DNA from: Riptortus pedestris | Lineage: Eukaryota; Arthropoda; Insecta; Hemiptera; Alydidae | Assembly (NCBI GenBank): GCA_019009955.1 | Contig: CM032230.1 | Location: forward strand, 8,920,001-8,984,000 | DNA: 64,000 bases | Direction: 5' to 3' | Part shown: in pieces, positions 57,993 through 64,000 of the stretch | How the letters are laid out: each line of letters opens with the position of its first letter | Numbering within the stretch: the stretch's first letter is position 1 | Position numbers and translations under genes: made by a program | Notes under the pieces: generated by a model | Database searches by the model: none | What the model was told of the DNA's origin: nothing | What the model saw: only the letters and a program-made list of their open reading frames with translations

Positions 57993-59660
57993 CACATTCA
58001 TATACTGACTTTTATATTTTACCATGTTTTGTGAGCCATAAAGTCAGAAAAGGCAACTATTTCTTCAGATTTTCATTTATTTTATCCCCGACGCGTTTCG
58101 AGTATCACCACTCCTTCTCAAGGTGTTCTATAGCCAACAAAGTTATAAATAATCATTATGTTATGGCAATTTACGAATCTTATGATATCAAGACATAGTT
58201 AAAACCCCAATTTTGGAAAAACTAGGAATCCATATGGAAGGACATCCCATTAAGCAACAAATTAAGGAGTATAAAAGATACTGTACCAAGCCTAGGTTAA
58301 GTGCATTCAGAGGAAAGACACGGGAGGAAGTGGTATTGGACATGGATGCGCATAGGACACACGCACATGACCTATATCAATCTTATTAACAAAGACGACC
58401 CCCCCCCCCTCCCGATATATATATATATATATATATATTATAGATAATGAGTTTCCATAGTCTATATTATTCACATTATTTTGAATATCAGAGCGCAGCA
58501 CATTATTACAGTGGTTTATTATAAATTCAGTGTATTTCCATTTGACAGTTTGAATGTCAAACAGAACGGATAGTTCATGTATGTCAAACTATTAAGTGAC
58601 ATTACATTAATACTCCATTATTATCAACAGATAGATAGATATTCTCAAATGTGGCAATAGTTGCCAAGCGAGTTTATATCCATTTCAATACATAATAATG
58701 ACCAGATATATTGGAAACACAATACATATTCTATTTTTATAAATGCACGAAGGTTAAGTAATAATGGGTTTCCATAAATAAGTATTAGAACCTGCATAGC
58801 AACGAATAAAGTACTTTATAACATTTTAACAATGTGCGTCCAAATTAATAGCAGATTACCCTTGATAAAATCAGCGATTGAGGTTGTACTCATGGTTTTC
58901 GACAATTTCGCTCAAAAATACATCGACCCTAAGTAGCAGACGACGAAAATAATGTCAATTGATCAAAATTATTCTTGTCAGTTACCCCTATAGATGTCGT
59001 AATTTCTGTTTTATCGTTACCAATGTTGATATGAGTTTCATTTAAAACTAAAGATGACTGCTAAAATATGAGTTTCAACTGATCTCATTAATTCGGATCA
59101 ACAGCTAATTTCCTTTGGGGAAATCTGCTAAAAAATTATTATTAAATCTCAGTCTACTTAATTTGGTACATGGTAATTCTAACATGCTCTTAAATTTGAG
59201 TGTTAACCCTCACCTGTAGTAGCTGCCCCTCCCCGTTCAGAAATTCAAAAAAGAAGAGAGGAAAAATAAATGTGATCATTGACAAAAATAAAGAAAAAGC
59301 ATATTATTGCCATTGTCATTATTAAAGCCATTCACTAGGAACATGGTATCTAATACCTCAATATAGAACGAGTCATCAGCGGAGCATATAGTAAAATATA
59401 TTCTAATAATTCAAATTAAAATATTACAAGTGGAAGCATTGTACTTTAAAAAGTGAATCTCTTTAGCTACAGTAAGTTTTTGACTAGTTTTCAGCCTATT
59501 ATTTACGAATTGTTTAGCATTATATAATATATGTCATATAGTATAAAATAAGGATTATTTTTAAATTTTATTGTTGGACACTCGAAACGCGTTGGGGATA
59601 AAATTAATAAACTATCTGAAAATATAGATTTATTTTCTGATATTATGGCACAAATACCTG
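57991..59660. mobile_element. unclassified element with inverted ends
   Basis: The left end (AAAGTCAGAAAAGGCAACTA, TTTATCCCCGACGCGTTTCG at 58081-58100) and the reverse complement of the right end (TTTATCCCCAACGCGTTTCG, 59584-59603) match over about 75 bp. On the minus strand at the left, GAAGGAGTGGTGATACTCGA precedes AACGCGTCGGGGATAAAATA, a form often seen at ends of Penelope-like elements. It may be one element with inverted ends or two copies in opposite orientation. Family A scraps at 58850-59065 (minus) and 59090-59133 (plus) lie inside. Confidence 0.45.
58184..58389 (+). pseudogene. short unrecognised coding remnant
   Basis: An open frame of about 67 codons reads VKTPILEKLGIHMEGHPIKQ, then EYKRYCTKPRLSAFRGKTRE and DMDAHRTHAHDLYQSY before TAA. 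It has no start codon of its own and lies inside the inverted-end element, so it may be the last part of that element's protein. The composition (K, R, H, E) is protein-like, but the domain is not recognised. Confidence 0.3.

Positions 59661-59667
<7 letters not shown>

Positions 59668-59721
<54 letters not shown>
59668..59721. repeat. (TA)n microsatellite
   Basis: About 27 repeats, not embedded in recognisable family A sequence on the right. Confidence 0.95.
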
Positions 59722-59723
<2 letters not shown>

Positions 59724-59784
59724 CAGAAACCTGGAGCTCGTTCCCATTGTCTTCTGCTTCGGACCATCCACCAATAAAGGCATA

Positions 59785-59891
59785 ATGAGTAGAATTCTAT
59801 TTTTACTATGGGCCATTAGTCATATGCTATTAGCCCATAGCCAGTATGAGTATGCAGACTACAACTTTCATCTAGCCTCCATTGACATGTT
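59785..59891 (+). CDS. possible first coding exon of a secreted protein
   Basis: ATG at 59785 opens a frame reading MSRILFLLWAISHMLLAHSQ followed by YEYADYNFHLASIDM. The first twenty residues form a textbook signal peptide: short basic start, hydrophobic ILFLLWAISHMLLA, small/polar AHSQ before a likely cleavage. The frame meets GTAAGTGAG, a perfect animal 5' splice donor, at 59892; without splicing it stops two bases later (TAA at 59893-59895). If spliced, the exon ends in phase 2. The flanks carry no dispersed repeat from 59722 to 60410. No second exon was identified, and the mature part is too short to assign a family. A chance signal-like frame is the alternative. Confidence 0.35.
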
Positions 59892-60409
59892 GTAAGTGAG
59901 AATTTATTCAAGGAGCCTTCCTCCTTCTCCTTGTCTAGCTTCTGTGAAAAAGAAAGTAAATTTCAAGAAATCTTATTCCTAGTCATCAATGAACAAAATT
60001 AACTTCGGATTTGAGATCCTCAGAAGAAATATAATGAGTGCCGTTTGAATCTCATTAAAACGTTAATCCCCAGAGGGTGTCCCGCAGGAGAATAGATTTT
60101 TTTTATTTTAATGTATATCATATATAGGCATGACTTCATATTTTTTCCCCCACCTCTGCCCCCGCTGTACCTTTGGGTTTCCCCATACCAGCGGTCTCCA
60201 TTTAATAAGAGATATAAAATTTTGAATAGATAAATTGGGCCAGGTAACTTAGCCTAACTCACCGAGCACGGCTAAGCAGTCCGAGAAGTCCTAGGGGAAC
60301 CCGCAGCTGCCTTTGCCTTTGTTCAAAGAAGTGACATGACTTCATATGTACTACAACCAGGATATATGAATACTGAGACATCGAACTGCTTCATAGACCT
60401 CTTCTACTT
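59892..60409. other. possible intron or unique DNA
   Basis: Mixed composition, no dispersed repeat. Contains pyrimidine tracts such as CCTCCTTCTCCTTGTCTAG that resemble acceptors, but no following exon is convincing. Confidence 0.3.
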
Positions 60410-60786
60410 AGTTTACGTCTACTTATTATAATTAGTTTACGTCTACTTATTATAATTAGTTTACGTCTACTTATTATAATTAGTTTACGTCTACTTATTA
60501 TAATTAGTTTACGTCTACTTATTATAATTAGTTTACGTCTACTTATTATAATTAGTTTACGTCTACTTATTATAATTAGTTTACGTCTACTTATTATAAT
60601 TAGTTTACGTCTACTTATTATAATTAGTTTACGTCTACTTATTATAATTAGTTTACGTCTACTTATTATAATTAGTTTACGTCTACTTATTATAATTAGT
60701 TTACGTCTACTTATTATAATTAGTTTACGTCTACTTATTATAATTAGTTTACGTCTACTTATTATAATTAGTTTACGTCTACTTAT
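60410..60786. repeat. 24-bp tandem array, about 15.5 units
   Basis: AGTTTACGTCTACTTATTAT repeats every 24 bp with essentially no variation, pointing to recent expansion. CTTAGTTTACG also occurs at the family A end, but the resemblance is too short to prove descent. Confidence 0.97.
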
Positions 60787-60829
60787 AATAAAGGCTATTT
60801 ATTTTCATATATTGATATAGATGTAAATA

Positions 60830-60956
60830 TAATATTAAGCGAACCACACTTTTTGATATCTTCTTAGTAGGATCGATGAAGCTTTGAAGAATTTATTCAA
60901 AATCTGGCCATGTTTACAAACTAAATAGCTGATTTCCCTTAAGGAAAATCTAATAA
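60830..60956 (+). mobile_element. family A, 3' end
   Basis: GCGAACCACACTTTTTGATA, TTAGTAGGATCGATGAAGC, AATAGCTGATTTCCCTTAAG, GAAAATCTAATAAAT. Confidence 0.78.
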
Positions 60957-61334
60957 ATACTGATAACTATTGAACCCGCCTTTTTTTCTGTACCATTTTA
61001 CAGCAGAAGTGTTGCATAAATGTTCAGTTAATTATTTTTACGACACACACAAACAGAGCATGTGGTAACATCACGTTTGCATAAGCATACCCTAGGGATT
61101 CCAGCTCTCATAATCCATGTTTCGAATCCAACCAGGGGCTTTTGTGCAATCCCTGGGGTCCGTTATAATTAACATCAATACTGCCCCCCCCCAGAATGGG
61201 ATGGGAAAAATATTTCAATTGAGGCTTTTCAAATTAAGCCGCCTATAATTGTTCGTATACGTACGGAAGCACACTCACACACACATACACACTCACACAC
61301 AAGTTCACACACGCAGGATTGGAGATTATTTAAA
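60957..61334. other. no recognised feature
   Basis: A C9 run at 61184-61192 and an interrupted (CA)n at 61270-61312. No gene. Confidence 0.4.
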
Positions 61335-61920
61335 ACAGGCAGTGGCTGCGAAAACTAAGCAGTTTTCCTAAGCTTGGATGAACACTGGTGATCTCATCTC
61401 AACATAAATTTTCTATGACTTATTAAAACTCAGGGAGGAGGATTTCTGAAGACAAAACAAGAAAGGACGAATAACTAGCTTGAAATACTCTTGAGAAAAT
61501 GTATAGAACGACAATTGTAGAGTATCAATTGTTTAAGAAGAGTGTCTTTATAACATTTTTCGAAACCTCCCCACTAATCCCCCCCCCATTCCTGGTCCAA
61601 TTACAGTCATCAATGAATTTGATCTTAAGTATTGATGGGACGGTTAATTGTGTGTTAACAACGTAATCTTAATTGATAATGTCACCCGACAACAGTTTTG
61701 CACGTACCTCACATAGTAAAGGTTGAATATTTGGTTGAATATACAACATTGGTATTTGTTTGTAATAAGAAGTTCATGATGGATTGGCATATTGTTAATG
61801 TGCGATGACTTAAAAGGAAATACTAAAACCTGGAGAATTTTAGCTTGGTTAATATTTGAGATTTATAGAAAAATCGTAACAGTTTTTCAATTCCTCTCAT
61901 AATAACGGAAACTGTACAAA
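61335..61920 (+). mobile_element. family A, very decayed
   Basis: GCAGTGGCTGCGAAAACTAA, CTCCCCACTAATCCCCCCC, TTACAGTCATCAATGAATTT. It also has the satellite-related TTTGCACGTACCTCACATAG, here with the ACGTACCTCACA spelling closest to the 82-bp satellite. Confidence 0.65.
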
Positions 61921-62269
61921 ATGTATTAACAATATGCAAACAAAATCTTTGAATAGCAAGCTTATTCATCACTAAAGGCTACGCCTTGTAGGTGTGACCA
62001 TTGTGTTTCAACAGAAGCTGTTCATTTCCTAATACTATACCCATCGAAATCCATAAGATGTTTGTTGTCTTCAAAATAGGATGTTGTAGCCTCTTCCCCT
62101 ATGCCCAAGAACCTTACCTAAAAATATATTTGTGGTGAAATCGTTGTAACTTATAAACCCCAGAAGTCAGAGTCTCCTTTCTACCATGGCATTGATACGA
62201 TTTTTGCTCTCATTTACCTCATTTATAAATTCCACGTTGGTTTTTTTTGAGTCCAACTTGCTCTAGTGA

Positions 62270-62624
62270 TTCTACGCCAGATATTACCTGTAGTTAGTAG
62301 TGCTACACATTTTTTAGCCAATTATAGCTTTAAAGACGACTGTGGATCTTTTCATATTTGCAGCTTCTTTAGCTGTCTGCTTTCTCATTTCCTGCTATCC
62401 CAGAGTGTAGCGGAGTCCAAAGGAATTGTACTGATTTATTAAGAGTATATAACCTGCCCACGTAATTACGAAAGCGGTGGAGTGTATGCTCTGATTTCTT
62501 TAAATTTTCTATGCCTTTCATATTGGAGAATGAGTCAGAGCATATAAGTATTCTAGAATTATTGCACTCAATAGCTAATTTCAATGCTGAAGAAATATAA
62601 GGAGTATATGGAGGTAGTTTATAT
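62270..62624 (-). pseudogene. RNase H domain fragment of a non-LTR retrotransposon
   Basis: Minus-strand frame reads KLPPYTPYISSALKLAIECN, RILICSDSFSNMKGIENLKK, SVQFLWTPLHSGIAGNEKAD. ICSDS carries the catalytic aspartate of the RNase HI fold and LHSG...NEKAD the later His and Asp; the usual PGHSG glycine is replaced by L. The enzyme would remove RNA from the RNA/DNA hybrid during retrotransposition. RNase H after the reverse transcriptase is typical of I/LOA-type non-LTR elements. After KADS the frame stops (TAA at 62369-62371), but the next frame continues TAKEAANMKRSTVVFK, a one-base frameshift. Upstream, the domain is cut off at the family A insertion at 62624, so the N-terminal strands are missing. 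Confidence 0.82.
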
Positions 62625-62850
62625 TTTTAGCAGATTTCCCTTAAGGGGAATCAGCTATTGAGGTCGTATTCATGACACGATTTTCAAAAATTGTCTTCAA
62701 ATGCCTAACGATTCTACCCAGGAGATGACGAAAATGAGGTCCGTTTGGCCGTTTTCGTAACCGTTCGGCTCTCGTGAAATTTCTCTATTGTAAAACTTCA
62801 CATGGGAAATCTGCTTAGTTTACGCAGCCCCTGCGTGACGGACTTTTAAT
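62624..62850 (-). mobile_element. family A, both ends joined without core
   Basis: TTTTAGCAGATTTCCCTTAA to GAAAATGAGGTCCGTTT, then directly GGCCGTTTTCGTAACCGTTC and TTTACGCAGCCCCTGCGTGA. The (TA)n and whole core are deleted at the exact place where the core normally starts. Confidence 0.93.
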
Positions 62851-63699
62851 GAATGTAAACCAACGTCGCCCCCTTTCTGTGAATCATTAATACATATTGC
62901 GTCACAGTGACAGTCATATTCCAGAATTTCGAAAGCCCTGGGTCTTGTAGGGTTCCGATTGGTACACCATCCCTCCACTGGTTGCTTTGACTCGGATTCC
63001 CTTTCTAATGGCAGATGGCAAATTCACCAAAGTCCATTTGTCGAAGAACCTCTACAAAATGAATCATTGGGGTATAGAAATTCGCCTAGGATATCCTGAC
63101 TAACATCCTCTATGCACGGAACTGGTGTGCAGAACCCTCCTCCTTCCATTCACAAGTTGGCCAGCATAAAGGAAGACTCTTTCTCCCCCCGTTGGAAAGT
63201 TGTCCGTCTGAAGCCCATCCCCTGATTGCCCCCGCCATATTGATTAGAAGCCTCCTTGGAAGAGGGCATTTCCTGAATTAGTTATCGCCAAGGCCTCCTT
63301 GATTTGCACATTACCTTCCCTCCTTCCGCCCATTTCCTTAATGGAGGCTAGTCTAACCTTCAATATAGAACCATTTCGGGGAGTGCTTTACCTTTTTTTT
63401 TTTTTTTATTCCCCCCCCCAAAAAAAAAACCTTCAAAGGTTTTGGAATGGCTACTCAACATACTCTACGTAAAAAGAACACTTTTCTACTTAGGAAAATG
63501 CCATTAAAAGCATTTTTTTGGGTCCTTCTTTTAGGTCTTCTTGGGGTCGCGTTATCGCTTACACTCCCCAACAAGATTGTTTCGTAGGAAGTTGAGTGCT
63601 ACAAGGTAATTTAGAAGCATATTTAAACAAAAGAAGTAACATACGGTTATACACTACTAACCAGTTGCTACAAGTAGAGGGATAAACCAGCCCATATTA
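62851..63699. other. G+C-richer unique stretch, no supported gene
   Basis: 62880-63360 has several short open frames on the minus strand (one reads NPTRPRAFEILEYDCHCDAI), but none has a start, domain or splice support. 63392-63430 is a T-run, C-run, A-run junction. Confidence 0.35.
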
Positions 63700-63807
63700 A
63701 AGAGTCCGTCACGCAGGGGATGCGTAAACTAAGCAGATTTCCCACGTGAAGTAATACAATAGAGAAAATTCACGGGAACCGAACGGTTAAGGAAACGGCC
63801 GAACTAG

Positions 63808-63872
<65 letters not shown>

Positions 63873-64000
63873 CTGTTAACGCTCTAGCGGTCACAATTTT
63901 TGTTTGATCGTTACAAAACTCGATATTTAACCGTTTTATGTAAAAAGACAGATCAAATTCGTTAATGGCTGAAATCGGACCAGAGGGAGGGGGAGTTTAG
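63700..64000. mobile_element. family A chimera joined at (TA)n
   Basis: A plus-oriented short-form head (GAGTCCGTCACGCAGGGGAT to GGCCGAACTAGCT, 63703-63806) is followed by (TA)n at 63808-63867. A minus-oriented core comes next (TTTGTCTGTTAACGCTCTAG, GTTAATGGCTGAAATCGG) and runs off the window. In normal copies the head is not next to the (TA)n, and head and core share one orientation. Confidence 0.88.

Noticed and set aside
60410..60786. 24-bp array as a derivative of the family A end (CTTAGTTTACG)
   Set aside because: Only about 11 bp agree, which is not enough to claim descent.
62851..63000. Minus-strand 50-codon frame with NPTRPRAFEILEYDCHCDAI
   Set aside because: No start or domain, an overlapping frame is equally open, and it ends in family A; evidence too thin for a gene.

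Overview
This is a eukaryotic, repeat-dominated, AT-rich window, most likely from an arthropod. The evidence is a Tc1/mariner-superfamily transposase of a type common in arthropods, tRNA-derived SINEs, a 28S rRNA fragment cut at the R2 retrotransposon target site, and dense (TA)n microsatellites. I see no intact host gene. The only host-coding candidate is a possible first exon with a signal peptide near 59.8 kb. The species cannot be named from this sequence.

Most of the window is one dispersed repeat, called family A here, in about 40 whole, partial or broken copies on both strands. In the orientation called '+', a copy begins TCCGTCACGCAGGGGCTGCG (a small hairpin) and continues AAGCAGATTTCCC. 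Its core then runs through a (TA)n microsatellite to GAACGGACCTCATTTTCGTC. It ends in a near-perfect hairpin around TTTCCCTTAAGGGAAAT followed by CTGCTAAAA. Short copies are about 0.65-0.7 kb. Long copies are about 0.9-1 kb and carry an extra AT-rich segment. The 5'-TC start, 3'-CTAA end, terminal hairpins, lack of visible target duplications, microsatellite core and one head-to-tail pair suggest a non-autonomous Helitron/Helentron-like family. Coordinates of repeats are by eye, to about 10 bp.

Layout. 1-1.8 kb: an 82-bp satellite that grew from an internal piece of family A. 2.8-3.5 kb: a SINE with target duplication and a fold-back element. 5.9-7.4 kb: minus-strand rDNA debris (spacer-like DNA, a damaged 28S 3' part, and a likely R2 3' end). 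8.7-26 kb: mainly family A. 26.9-27.7 kb: a 115-bp minisatellite built of seven 16-17 bp subunits. 29.4-31.8 kb: family B repeats. 36-40 kb: family A copies carrying a solo-LTR-like insert, a retrotransposon tail and a complete 2,005-bp mariner-like element with a twice-stopped transposase. 41.2-43.4 kb: a large inverted duplication. 43.8-44.2 kb: a 37-bp tandem array. 45-53.5 kb: SINEs, family A, a 46-bp perfect palindrome and a retroelement tail with target duplication. 54.8-57.3 kb: family B inserted in a family A (TA)n. 58-60.8 kb: an unclassified element, the candidate exon and a 24-bp array. 62.3-62.6 kb: a frameshifted retrotransposon RNase H piece, cut by family A.

The genes do not form a pathway. 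The window is a nested record of transposition: elements land in each other, often in the (TA)n cores, and internal parts then expand as tandem arrays.
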